Assembly (NCBI GenBank): GCA_013397865.1
Contig: VZTI01001048.1
Coordinates: forward strand, 1,612,464 to 1,676,463
DNA length: 64,000 nt
Source of the DNA: Struthidea cinerea
Taxonomy: Eukaryota > Chordata > Aves > Passeriformes > Corcoracidae
Reading direction: 5' to 3'
How positions within the stretch are numbered: the first letter of the stretch is position 1; each line of letters starts with the position of its first letter. The notes under the pieces were generated by a model. The model had not been told where the DNA came from. It searched no databases and saw nothing but the letters and a program-made list of their open reading frames with translations. The position numbers were made by a program, and so were the translations under genes. Positions 9,286 to 21,170 of the stretch are shown piece after piece.

Positions 9286-10914
9286 GAAAAGAAGGTACTT
9301 TTGCAGGTGTTTGGTGTTTACTGATGATATTTGATAATTGATTGCAAATAGTTAATATTGACAGTTGTTTGGTTTATGTTAATATCAAGCTGTTTTGCTA
9401 CCTGCACCCCATTGTCCATGAAGAGAATAGTCTTACATAAAAGCAAGGATTTCAAAGCGGGGGCTGAGGGGCTCAGGCAGAAAGCATTTGCAGGGCCTTT
9501 TGCTGCCCATACACTTTGAATGAGAGCCCAACACAGCAGCTGTTTGCAGGGCTGCTGGGAGAATCAGCCATGGGAATCGTCACTTGATGCTCAGGAGAGA
9601 AAGAGGAGTTACGGGAACTTTGTGCATGAATGGAGCTGTCTTTGTCAGCAAGTGGTTTTGTATTTATCCCTGCTCATCCTTTCAGGAACGAATCCGATGT
9701 GACTTGAGTTACAGTGAACAACTTTCCCCTAATGGTTCAACTTTGAAATGACACATTCTTTTTTAGCATTTCCCCATCAGCAAAAATCCATGGTATTGAA
9801 AGTGTTGCCGTAATAAACAGCAGTTCTGAAAATATGATCCAGTTTTTCCAGAGCCCAGTACTTGGTTGTGGGGAATGACTCTTCTGCTTTGTTTGTGATG
9901 ACAGCTCATATTTGTATCTGGCCATGGGACACTGTAGGAGAACAAAGGCCAAGGAAGCCTTCACTATGTGTGCCAAGTTAGGTCTCCTTAAGGTCTCCTT
10001 AATTAAGCAAGTAAAAATATTATGTATCATGTTGCAAATTCTGCAGTTATCTTTGTGCTCCATGTTAGGTCAAGGGCTGACGTAAATCTTAAGTCATGAG
10101 AACCACGTCATTTTCATAAGAATTTTAATGTAATTTATTTCAGCTTAGCAGCTTTCATTTGGAAGGGTACTGTGGTGAAGCCATTTAAAGCCAAATGTGT
10201 CCTGGCACATTCAGTTGCACTCATAAACCTCATTGAAAACTGATGAATGCTCTGTTCTCTCTCTGTCCTAATGAATATCGGATCAGAAATGGATGAGGAA
10301 ACTGTTGAATGGACTGTGAGGTCTGTGCAGTTTGAAAATCTCCCTGTATTTTGTTTCTTATCTTTGCTGGCAGTGAGAGTAGGTTGAGGTCACCTTCTAA
10401 ATACACTTCATAAAAGAAATTGGCAAAACAACAGAAACCATGCAGACCTGCAGTGAAGCATTGTTTCTCACCTTTGTTTGCATTTTTGCTGGTAAATTGC
10501 TTTGCTGGTACTACATCAGTGAGTGAGCAGTTAAGCAAGTTATGTTCAATTAAGAAATATAATACATAATGGAATATTGGATTTATGGGTACTGGGTGAA
10601 CCAATAGATTGAGTTTCTGAGCAGTCAGTGAAAAGCATTCTCTTTCATTAGCACATGGCATCAGAGATCCTGGCTGAGCTGCCCTCTTTCAGATTGGCAA
10701 AGCAAAATAAATGCTGATGACACTTTGTGAGAGTAGAAGGCCTATTGTATTGAGACTAAATTTGGGGTAAAATATTTCTTATCTCCTTATATTTGTCTTT
10801 AAGCTCTCTGCCATCGTCCTGTTCTTAGTGTGCTACAGAGGTGCTGCTTTTACAGGCTGGGAATGCAGTGGTGCTCACTGGCCAGGGACATTTGGCTGCT
10901 GGCTGGCCTCTGCT

Positions 10915-10980
10915 TTGGGTCAGAGGTTGGGCTAAATGACTCTTGAGGTCAGTTACAGCCCAAACTACCCTGTCACCCTA
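10915..10980 (+). repeat. CR1 LINE 3'-end remnant
   Basis: The segment GAGGTTGGGCTAAATGACT, then a TTGAGGTC block and CAGCCCAAACTACCCTGT, matches the conserved 3' untranslated end of avian CR1 elements (ggttggactagatgatct, then aaggtcccttccaaccc). The terminal ATTCTATG repeats are degraded. Only the last 60 or so bases are recognisable, so this is an old 5'-truncated copy. Confidence 0.65.
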
Positions 10981-12493
10981 CCGCTCTTGCTGAGTTTGAA
11001 GACATTATGATGTGTTTTCTTATGTCAGACTGGGTAAGCTTAAAATCAGGGAGACAGACTCTGAAGCATCTGAAGTAACATATTCTGACATTGACAGATT
11101 AACTGCTGTTAGTGTTCGGTGCATAAACATTCCTCAGCCCTGCATACCCTGAAGAGATTACCTCCGACAGTAATTAGTGACTTCTGGGCAGACTCCCTAG
11201 AAGGTAAACATTAAGGAAAGAGGCAATACAAAACCAAGGGGAAGAAGAAAAAGCCCTGCTGAGAAGAGAATCCAAGGCCATCTACCAACTTTATGGAAGA
11301 GCTGAAGCAATAACCTAGCTCTCCTTTCTCTTACCTTAATCCTCTATAAAATATTTTGTATGTGTAAACAGATGCTACCTCTGGATTAGCTACAGAAAAT
11401 GAACAGAGTTATATCTCCTATTATTGCCTTTATGTATTTGTGGAAAAAATCAATTTCCCTGTTGCATATCATTTCTATATTAGGTATTTATCTGATATAC
11501 ACATTGATTTATCTCTCCTTAATCATAAAAAGCTCCTCTGTAGTTATTGAGTTTGTTTCAGGTCAGAACCACTCCATATTGAAAACTTTAAATTATCTTT
11601 GTGAGCAAGATGCCAAATTTACTTTTTAAATGTCTACTTTCATGCATTCATAGTTACTGTATGGCAGACACCACACAGTCTGAGAGGGCAAATACCTCTT
11701 TTGAGGGCATACTTCAATAATAACAGTAACAAGGAAATCATGATGTCTTTTGAGCTGTAAGCTACATATCTCAGTAGATCTGACTGTGATAAGAGAAACA
11801 TGAGCATGCATTAACATGCTATTTTTATCAAAGGATTCTTCTGTTTCAGAAAATGATTTTTGAAATTATTCAGAAGCACTCACAAGTTGCAAGATTAGAC
11901 TTCAAATAGCGTCCTGGGTAATTTGCTCACAGAGTAGTCATCCCTCCAGAAATGCACTGTAGCAATTCCTATTGTCCCTAATTCCAAAATTTTATCAAAA
12001 ACTGATGATTTCCTCGTGGTTCCAGAGGAGTATGTTAGGCGGAGTGTCCTGAGCACAGGCCATGGGAGGATGATGGATTTATTCCTGGTGGGGTTTCATG
12101 TTTTAAATTGAAACCTGTTGCAAGGCTGAAGAAATAAAAAATCATCAGGACAACTAAGGTCTTAAGAAAACAGCTGATTCTCTGATTACCAACTCGGCTG
12201 GTTCTAACTGGGTACAGTGGGATGTGTGTCTGAAGTAAACTATTGCAGTACGTGTATATGACCTCTTCTCATGTGTTTTCTAGGTCATGTGCTGCCAGTT
12301 TATAGCATCTAGTTTAGGGAGCAAAACACATTCGATTAATGTAGATGGACTTGCATTGACTTTAGCAGGATTTGTGGAAAAGAAAGAACCGATTAAAGTT
12401 CTTAGAGCTAATACGGTGTTCTCAGAGTGTTTCAAACAGAACTGCAAAACCCAAAGCTTGGGTGATGGAAAAGTTTGCCTGAACTTCAGGAAA

Positions 12494-12555
12494 GGTGCCA
12501 ATGAAACTATCCCAAGGTCTGGTTTAGCCAGACCTTGGCTAGTTTTTGGTTTTCC
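12494..12555. repeat. 62-base imperfect hairpin
   Basis: The inner stem is perfect: ccaaggtctgg (12512-12522) pairs with ccagaccttgg (12528-12538) across the 5-base loop tttag. The outer part continues as aaacta opposite tagttt, then ccaa opposite ttgg and gg opposite cc, with small bulges, giving arms of about 26 bases. Size and shape recall a pre-miRNA, but the sequence is none I recognise, and a decayed palindrome is equally possible. Confidence 0.6.
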
Positions 12556-13368
12556 AGGGTTGCCTTGTGACTCATTCTCTTTTCAGAGATCCCATTTTGC
12601 AATTTCTCCTGGATCAGCATTCCAGAGCCTTCTTTCTTCTTGTCTGGGGAAGAAAAGTTTGTAAGTACCAGGAAACCAAGGAGCTTACAGAAGAAAGCAT
12701 GGGACTGAACTATGCTAAGAAAGGGATTTTGATGCCTTTTGCCACATGTCTGACTTGTAGGGCACTGTGCTAGAGAGCAGCAAGGCCACGAGCCTGTTGC
12801 CAGACTGAGGCCCCCCTGAGCTTGAGGTGTGTAGGAATCATTCACTCACTGCTCTTTCTTAGTGGTGCCTGTGCTGAAGATGGACCATCTATATGAGCAA
12901 CAGTAGTGACATACTAAGGGACTGCATTCTTTCTGGGGTTTGACACTGGCAAGTCACTCAGCTCCAAGTAGCTGCCTTTCAGTGCCTGTAACAGAAATAG
13001 TGAGTGCCTGCTGCAGCTGGCTGAAGGAGGTGTGTGCCCCTGTAGGAACAGAGGAAGGCATGATACTAGCAGTTTATCTGTTTTAGTAAGGTTGTCTCTA
13101 GGAAGCAATCGTTAGTCACAGCAGTCCCCACTGAGTTTAAAAGGATTAATAACTTCAGCAAGAACTCATTTATATTGCAGGCAAGTGAGCTCATCTAAGC
13201 CCTGTTTGTTGAAGGGTTGATCCTAACAGAACGTAAGCTTTAAACATCCACATCATTTATTATCTGGATGTGCTCTCTGTCTGCTCAGCAGCTGGCTCAG
13301 GCTTCAGTGATCAAAGTCACCATATCTGACCACCACATGAGGGAGTCTTTAAACTGTTGGAAATCAGT

Positions 13369-13384
13369 ATGTGTGTGTGTGTGC
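13369..13384. repeat. Short (TG)n repeat
   Basis: About seven TG units follow CAGTA in intergenic sequence. No further significance. Confidence 0.85.
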
Positions 13385-14483
13385 ACGGAGGGGTGAGAGT
13401 GGGACAATGTGTAAAGGGTCAACAGTTGGTACCAGATGTGATTTTCAGCATTTAAGGTAGCAATTATGTTTTTCCTTTTGTTTCTCTCACCCTGTCTGTT
13501 TTAGGAAGTTAGGTTCTAAGGACGTGAAGTTCTGCTGACACGTGGATATAATTTGTTAGCTTGCTACTAAAATAGATTTTTTTTTTTTAATGTGATAATG
13601 AACTGGACCTTGTGGACACAATGTACAGAACTAACTTGTCTTCAAACATGCTGATGGTTCCATACTGGTGCTTCCACGTACTGGTAGTTCAGAAGAAGTC
13701 CCGATGCTGCTGTATTTGGTTAAACTTGGTAAACTCAGCATGATCCTCAGTAGCACTGGGAACTGATCCTGCCACCCACATTGGTGTTGCCTTGTGCCAT
13801 ATGTTGTGAATGGGCCTGTTGAGCTCCATGAGGCACCTTGCAGTGTAAAACGTGAGTAAAGATGATGGGACCAAGCCCTTTGCTAGCCAGGTAGCCACCC
13901 CTACCCCCATAGTAAGAGCAAGAGCTAAACTGATGTGATTGCATGATCAGCTGCTAAGCCCACAGTACAGAGCTATGGCATTTCTGCTGTTCAGATTTCA
14001 GACAGACCCTAAGGAATACTGCACTGAATGACCCATTTCTGAAATTCTATGAAGAGGCACGTTACTTACAAATAGTGCCACAGCAAAGCCTGACTATTCC
14101 CCACCGCTGTTCTGTTTGTATTCATGGGAGATCTCTTTGCTGTAACAATGGGCAAGTGCAATCCTGAACATGTCAGAATAATAGTTCTGCTTGCTTTGCT
14201 GCTGCTGCTGGGCAGCCGCTTGTTGCTAGTCACTGTACACCTCACTTGGCATTATAGCGTTGCTATTCAGACACCAAGGGGCCTTAATTAACGACTTTGA
14301 AGATATGGTCTTTTATAATTCATGACAGAACTTTAACTAAAATCAAATATATAGCAGTTGAAGTAGCAGAGGATTTAAAGTGCACAATCTTCAATGGAGA
14401 CAGTGATTTCCTCTGACCACTGGTGATGGATGCTGAATGCAAATTCCATTTCATCACAGCAGATTCAGAAAAAGAGAAGAGTC

Positions 14484-14506
14484 TTTTTTTTTTTTTTTTT
14501 TTTTTT
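14484..14506. repeat. T23 homopolymer
   Basis: Twenty-three T residues occur in unique intergenic sequence. The second longest homopolymer of the window. No retroposed body is evident beside it. Confidence 0.9.
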
Positions 14507-14764
14507 GAAACAGAGAGGTCCCCATTGTTATAGACTGGAAAAATGGTAAGGTCAAGAGGCCTGCAGATTTGATTCCCTCTCCTACCTCCATTTCCTCCTC
14601 TAGAATCCCCATGTATTTTAAATGTCTGTATTGGTAAGGAGAAAAAAAAGACACAATTCTGTGTGATGCTTATATACTTATTTATTATTTGTAGAGGTGC
14701 TGTGTAAAAATGCTATGCATGGTTCAGGTACTCACTCCAGGACTCTTGTCAAAGCAGTAGGAGA

Positions 14765-14870
14765 ATTCTTATTTCACATAAAGGGAAACTGAGGCAGTGC
14801 TTTCACTTGGACAATGCAGGAGAAGTTCATGGAATTTTGAAGAGTTCAGCCTGGTTCACTGGTCGAGTAC
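14765..14870 (+). repeat. Ancient MIR/L2-like relic
   Basis: The string TTATTTCACATAAAGGGAAA followed by CTGAGGCA resembles the MIR/L2-family hallmark (ttttacagatgaggaaactgaggca). The sequence that follows (ttggacaatgcaggagaagt) keeps the spacing of the conserved tail (ttgcccaaggtcacacag) but is strongly diverged. It would be a fragment that predates birds. A profile search is needed to confirm it. Confidence 0.4.
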
Positions 14871-16099
14871 ATGTCTTTCTGGCCTATGTTGGGATAATGG
14901 AACTTAAGCAAATATGTAGCAGAATCATTGCTGTAGATTAAATATTTTGTGCCACAGAGCACGGTTTTCTTATGACAGTTGAATTTATTTCACTTTATTT
15001 AGCCTTACTGTCTAACTGGGTTCACATAAATTTCTTACAAAACATGATTTTTTCCTAAGATACTTATACTGCTATCCCACTACAGCAGTGACTTCCATGG
15101 CATTCTTTGAATGCATTTCATGGTCTTGCTGGCTACTCTACTTACTGAGAGTAAATATTTAGAAGAAACTTGTTGCTTTGATTTTACAATTGTGAGTTGT
15201 ATTTTAAATTTTATGATCTCATCTGTTCAGCTAAGGGATGGGTCTTTTCTGTGGGATTAGTTGATTGGCTGAGGTTTTCAAGCTTCCCCATTGTGTGTGT
15301 ATGGAGGCCAGTCTGTGATCTTACCATCAGAAACCAACTAACAAACAAACAAAACCAACCAACAAGAATAACTGTCTGCTACATATACAAAAGCTAATAA
15401 ATTAAACAAAATTTACAATAGAGCGAAGGGAAACTGGTCAATAAATCACGTCAAGATATTTCAAAAGATTGCCATGAGAGGGAGATGAACATTGAAAAAA
15501 TTGCATTTGAATAAATTAGTCACTGCAAGCTGGTAAAAAATCAGAAGTGTCTTATTTAGTAGCTATAGAAATGGTTTAACAGTAGGAAAATATGATTCAA
15601 AAATGTCTTTGCTAAATATTGAACATAATTCAGCCATCTATAGTTAACATCTTTACAGTAGCAATAATTTCTTAGTTATAAACATAAAAATAAAAATAAA
15701 ATATTTTCTTATAAAGAAAATAACTTTTCTGGAAAGAAGGAAAGGATTTCTTCAGTGGTTTTTCTTGGTAATGTTGCAAAAAAAGTTCATTTGTTTTATA
15801 TTACTAACTTTTCATGTAGTATTTTAACCAAGTGCTAAAACTACAATTTGTGAACTGTTAAAATGCAATTCCTGGGCACAATCATGGGAGATTTTTATTT
15901 GAAGTTTTTTTCTTTTGTTTTTATTGTCAATTTGCTACAGCAAAGTGTTACTCATATTGGATTATTTAAGGCTGTTTGGCTGGCAGATGTATTTATATGT
16001 GAGTCTTAATAGCACTGGGCTGTTCCTGCAGATCTAACCATCCTTAGGCAGTGGAGGCTGAGCTTTCAGAATGCTAAACCAAAGTAAATGTCATAGAAT

Positions 16100-16580
16100 T
16101 GCAGACTCTTCTCTGGTTGAGCAGTATTTTGTGACATCATGCTAGAAAAGCTTTGGCTGATTTTCCATCGGCAGTATGCAGAAGGATGCTCAGGGTCTAC
16201 ACCGAGCCTGATGAGACTGTTCCTGGCACTGCTCGTGGGGCAGGAGCTGCTGGAGCAAGGCTGTTCAGGGAATCAGACTCGTGACTTCCCTGCTGGTATA
16301 ATTAGGTATTGAGGTCAGCTTCTTTTCCTTTAACAAGTCATACCAGGTCATCGGTTCATCACGGAGATCTCAGGAACAGAATCACAACCTCAAAGATGCC
16401 AAAAAGGAGAAAAATCTAAGGGCTCCATGGGAATCCCAAAGGGGAGAAGTGAGGAAAGCCTACAGGCCCGCAGAGCTTCTGCGGCGGTGTCGAGTTCAAA
16501 GGGAAACTTCCATTAGCTGGAAACCCGAAGGAGAGGCACCACCTGCCTGTCCTCCAGCAGGCTGAGTTTCTTGTTAATGG
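16100..16580. promoter_or_regulatory. Local CpG-enriched segment
   Basis: Around eleven CpG dinucleotides fall between about 16165 and 16530, including a dense spot GCGGCGGTGTCGAG near 16482-16495, while neighbouring kilobases have only a few each. No open frame, splice pattern or repeat family is recognisable. It may be an unmethylated regulatory element, the first exon of an unknown transcript, or a fragment of a younger insertion. It is too small to be a standard CpG island. Confidence 0.35.
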
Positions 16581-19214
16581 GAATGACTGAATAAAGGCAG
16601 CATTTTAATGGGCAGGGAGAATGTTTCTCTAAAGGGATTAAATTCCAACTTTTTCAATGTTTTTATTACTCTTCCTATGCTTTTTATGAGCCCTTAATTT
16701 TTTTCATACTTGACCATTGTTAATACAGGGCAAATAAATGGCTAAACTACTTCCAGAGGCAGCCCGATGGACTATACAGCATGTCTACATTTTCCTGTCA
16801 GGAATACTGATTCTAGGGCCATTTGCACAAGTTTATACTGGGTTTATACTGGGTTATTCTTGATTTCAAGATGATATTAAAAAATGTGAATGCTGCTGCA
16901 CACAAAATCTGGATCATGTATTTTTTTCTCTGTCTCAAAGAATAAAGTGCTTAAGGTTTTACTCTGAAATTTAAATGAAGATTTATTTTGGTTTTATCTC
17001 TGTACTTCCCAGCCTCCCTCCCTCCCCAATCTGCTGTGATGTAATAGACAATGATTTGAATTGGGAATTATGATCATAAGCAGATCAATACATGTTTTTC
17101 TGATGATAGTAAGATAAGCTGGGGGAACTTCCATGTAAAATGATGGATTAACAGGCATTACTGAAAACATGGCATCACCTGTGGAGCTGCAGCACCTGTA
17201 CAGTGTTACTAAGTTTACCTTATTGTATTTTTTTTTAGCACTACCATCTGTGATGGAGTGATCTTCCTCTTCCAGGAAGATATATACTTTAAAACGTCTC
17301 GAGTGTCTTGCTTTCAGCTCTTTACATTGAGAGTTTTTGGAACCTTACAATGTCAACAGTTGTAGCTAATTATGTTTTCCTGCTTGATCTCCTTAGTAGC
17401 TTTGGGAATGTCAGTCCTCATGTAACCTGAGATGACATTTTACCCAGAACAGTGGTTTCATTCTGGATGCTGCTTTTATTGGGACTTTGTCCACTCCTCT
17501 GATGCTTGTACCTGCAGACTACAAATCTTCCTCAGGTAATTCACAGAGCAGAAATCTGTAGCCTTAAAACCCCAACCCTCTGAGTTCCCAAGAGGGAGGT
17601 AGGACATGCAGCCTTCTTTGGGGAATTAAAGATGTGATTTCTTATTTCTTTAATTCAGAGATCTCTTAAATTAAGAAAGGAAGCCTTTGCACACTCTTGG
17701 TCCAAGATCCAGTCCTACCTCTCTGGCACCCCTTTTTTGAGCATAGTAACACTCAGCATTTGCTATTGCCAACTGCAAGATAATCTTAACTAGATTTCTA
17801 CAAGAACAGATCCAATACCTTTCCTCTTGGCAGAATTTAATTTTTGCTTAATAATACCTAAGTTTCAGGGAAGGAGAGCTCTTCAGATATCTCAGCTTTA
17901 TTAGTTTTTGCATTGCACGTCCACTGGAGATTTTTATACATTCGCTCTTCCAGTTTTCTGCTCCAGACAGAAAAGCCCTAGATTTGCCACTCAGAATTCA
18001 CCATTTCAAGAAATATTTGCAAGTATGTTGATCACCAATTCAATCTATGTGCCAGGCTGTTTTGTAGGTACATTACCTTCTTTGCACAGAAACTTCCATT
18101 TTCATTTGTTTCATTGAAGTTCATCAGGTCTGTCTTTACAATAAAGCTGGCGAGATCATTCCAGGAACTTCCCTGATACCATATGCAGAAGGGAAGACAA
18201 TCCTCTGCCTTTCAAGTCAGATGAAATCCTAATAATCTGTAACACTGCAGATTACAAACTGCAGCCCTCTCACAGTGAGTCTCTGACATAAGGCACTGTC
18301 TCAGGAAAACCAGTCCCAGTGAGTTCAGTTTATGTTACATTCTGGTTTATTGCAGATAGCATGAGAACTGATTTATAGCAGTTGTTTGTTATTAAGGTGA
18401 ACATTCAGATCAGAATCAATGAAATATGCATGGATACACTGTGTGTACTCCAGAGGAATTCATGAGCTGTAGCTGCACAAACCTCCTTAAGTCCTGGATC
18501 AATTTCCTGACTATATAAAAAATATAATTACTAGTGATGAGTGAAACAGGAAGACAGGAGAAATGGCCAGAGACATTGTTGGTATATTAGATTCTTGTAG
18601 ATGCAGGAAATGCACCACAATTTATAAAACTGCTGAAGAAAAACCTGGTCCCTGTGATGAAGGTGAAGGGAAGAATATTCCTGGTTCCTCAAACTTCTTA
18701 GACTTGCAATTAGTGTTGCTTTTCTCTCCAAAGTCAGAACAAGGTGTAACAGGGAATATTGAATCTAGAGGAAGAATTGAGTCTATGATGGGAAATGAAT
18801 ATAGTTTTTTCTTATTTGTTTGAGTTTTTTTAACCTGTGTGTATCGATACCACATCGATTTTGGTGGGATAGCAACCAAACTATTGATAGTTTCTCCAAG
18901 ATTTGGAAGAGAACTTTTTTCAAATCACAGACTTCAACTGCCAATTGCTGCTTATTCTTGCAAAAACTCTTACGGCCTCAATTTGACAGAGCACTTGAGC
19001 ACTTGTTTTTACTCAATAGTTATGTGAAACAAAAGAGATTAGTCTTATGCTTAAATGCTGGATTGGAATGTATTTTGCTGAAGAAAATTAAATGCATTTA
19101 TCATTGCAAAGAATTTAAATTCTATACTGTCAAATTCTAATGGGCTGAAGTTCAGTCAAAAGAATAGCACTACTCATAAACAGTGCGAAGAGGAAAGCAG
19201 GCATAATAGCAAGA

Positions 19215-19430
19215 AGAATATTTAATACTTCCAAAGCACCTTTCACCCAATGAGTTCACATTGCTGTGTGCATAAAAATGATCAACATTTCAACACTTCT
19301 GTGAACTAAGCTGAATATCTCCTTTCTCAGATGGGAAAGTCAAAGCACAAAGACTTTGAATGATTTATCTGCATGAATTGGTAGCAGAGCTAAGAATCAA
19401 ATCTTGGCTTGCCTCAGTCTGCCATAGTAT
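19215..19430 (+). repeat. Ancient MIR/L2-type SINE relic
   Basis: The order of blocks follows the conserved MIR/CORE-L2 layout. First comes TTCCAAAGCACCTTTCACCC (compare caaagcactttacaa), then a TCTGTGAACTAAG block, then TTTCTCAGATGGGAAAGTCA (compare ttttacagatgaggaaactg) followed by AAGCACAAAGACTTTGAATG (compare aggcacagagaggttaagtg). Last are GGTAGCAGAGCTAAGAATCA (compare gtggcagagctgggattcga) and an AATCTTGGCTTGCCTCAGTC block. Divergence is high, as expected for an amniote-age element preserved in a bird. Confidence 0.65.
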
Positions 19431-20661
19431 TATTGCTCATATGAAGTATTCAGTCATTTATACTACATAGAAATGACAAGCTCTGTCATTCAACTGGATA
19501 AAAATAATTTAAAAATATGATTTCAGTACAGCTCTTGCTCACCATTCTCCAAGATCCTTTTATTAGAAGTTTGCCTTTTTGTCTCACATGACACCAAGAC
19601 TTGGATTTAAAGTTTACTGCATTCATTCTGATTTTCACTTCCACCAAACAAAAAGTTTGAGCTGGCCAAGTCAACTTATCCAGTGTTAGGACATTGCTAT
19701 AATAAAAGTGAGAATAGCCAGGTCTGTGTGGAAAAGTTGTTTCCCACCTACAGGCAAATCATAAATGTGAAGTCTGTTATTTGCTTCTCATTGGGAGAGC
19801 TGTGCAGCAATGTGTATTTAGAAGATGTTTAATGTACTCTCCTGAAGCATGGGCAGAAACTTTTTATCACACAACTCAGGATACTTCTCTCTCTCCCAGC
19901 CCCTGCGGGTCTCTTCTGACAGTCGTGAGTCATGAGAATGAATCATTTACAATCTTTTTGCGTAGAATGTAACACTAAAAATAATTTTCTTCTCATTATG
20001 TTGCAAACTGGAATCTCTAGATCCTAAGTAAAATTGCCAAAGAACCTTAAAATTATGAGTTCTTTACAACCTATGTGTTTTGACCAAGAACTTTCCAAGT
20101 GCAGTAACAAACAAATAGCTGGTGTTTTACTCCTGGAAGTTTTGATGGTGGATTCTTCCTCTTGTAGACCTTGGAATGCTGGTCATTCACTTTGCTGGGA
20201 ACAAGACAGGGTTCCTTACTTTAAAGATCTTTGATTACTTTAAGGTTTAATATTTCTATTGTATAGAAGCCAGATGCTGTTCTTAGTCCATCTGTCTGTC
20301 ACACAATGCCCACGTGCACATCTTGTAGTCTCATGCTGCAAATAACTTCTTCTTAAATGCCATTACAGTGAGGGAAATGACTATAAAACAATGGCACTTG
20401 CCCCCTAGACCTGCTCCCCATATGTCTGACATATCTGCTTACTTAACAGAACTGAGCTTTTATTATTGCTAGCAATTAAGAGAGTGTAGTTGTGGGAAAG
20501 TGAGCTGGTTTTCTGCTCTGTCTGGCACGTTAACAGCATCACTCCCAGGTAAATCTCAGTTACTGGTTTTTATTATTGGTGATGATATTTGAGCCCTGAG
20601 CATCAGACTTTTGATTCCAGGTTGCATTTGCACAGCTGACAGCATGCAAAAAGAAAGAATT

Positions 20662-20690
20662 AAAAAAAAAAAAAAAAAAAGAGAGAGAGA
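20662..20690. repeat. A19 run plus (GA)5
   Basis: Nineteen A residues are directly followed by five GA units. It resembles the A-rich tract at 8397-8430 in structure (A run then GA), but the flanks are unrelated. Confidence 0.85.
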
Positions 20691-21095
20691 AAAGAAAATC
20701 TCTTGCCTCATAAACTGAGTAGACTTAGCCTGGAAGATATTGAGAGACACTAATGGTTCATTAAAGCACATTTTCCTTATTTTTAACTTCAAACAAAGTT
20801 TGTGGGGAGCAAAGAGAGTTGTTAATGGTGTTTGTAGAAAAAAATGTGTCAAGGTATGGAGATATCATGATGGCTTGTGGGTCTTTCTCTTTAAAAGCTG
20901 TTACATGATCTTCCTCTGTTGCCTGTTTTATGATGTGCCTCTTCCCCAGGACTTCAGCTCCACCCCATCACTGCCACCCCTCCAGGTCTTTGACATCTCC
21001 CTTTTAAGGCTTACTTTTCAGAAGCCCCCAAAATATTTATAACCAGAAAACTCTTTTGTGTATGTTTGGCTGAGGATGCCTTTGGGAACATAATG

Positions 21096-21170
21096 GATCA
21101 TAGAAGCATGGAATCATTTGTGTTGGAAAAGACCTTTAAGATTATTGAGTTCAACACTTATTAATCTTGT
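21096..21170 (-). repeat. CR1 LINE 3'-end remnant
   Basis: On the plus strand it reads atcatagaagcatggaatca, then ttgtgttggaaaagaccttt and aagattattgagttcaacac. This is the reverse complement of the avian CR1 3' end, with the terminal ATTCTATG-type repeats at the left. Only the last 75 or so bases are left. The element is oriented leftwards, like MMP2. Confidence 0.8.

Larger units (their letters stand above)
8251..16099. other. Intergenic, MMP2-proximal part
   Basis: There is no supported gene. The stretch holds an A16 run followed by GA-rich sequence (8397-8430), a GTTAA-rich hairpin block (9252-9385), a CR1 3' remnant (10915-10980), a hairpin (12494-12555), a short TG repeat (13369-13384), T12 and T23 runs (13577-13588, 14484-14506), an octamer (14437-14444), a MIR-like relic (14765-14870) and a CAAA/CCAA-rich run near 15330-15363. 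The segment 8570-8820 is GC-richer than its surroundings but matches nothing I recognise. The open frames here are short and unlike known families. Confidence 0.7.
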
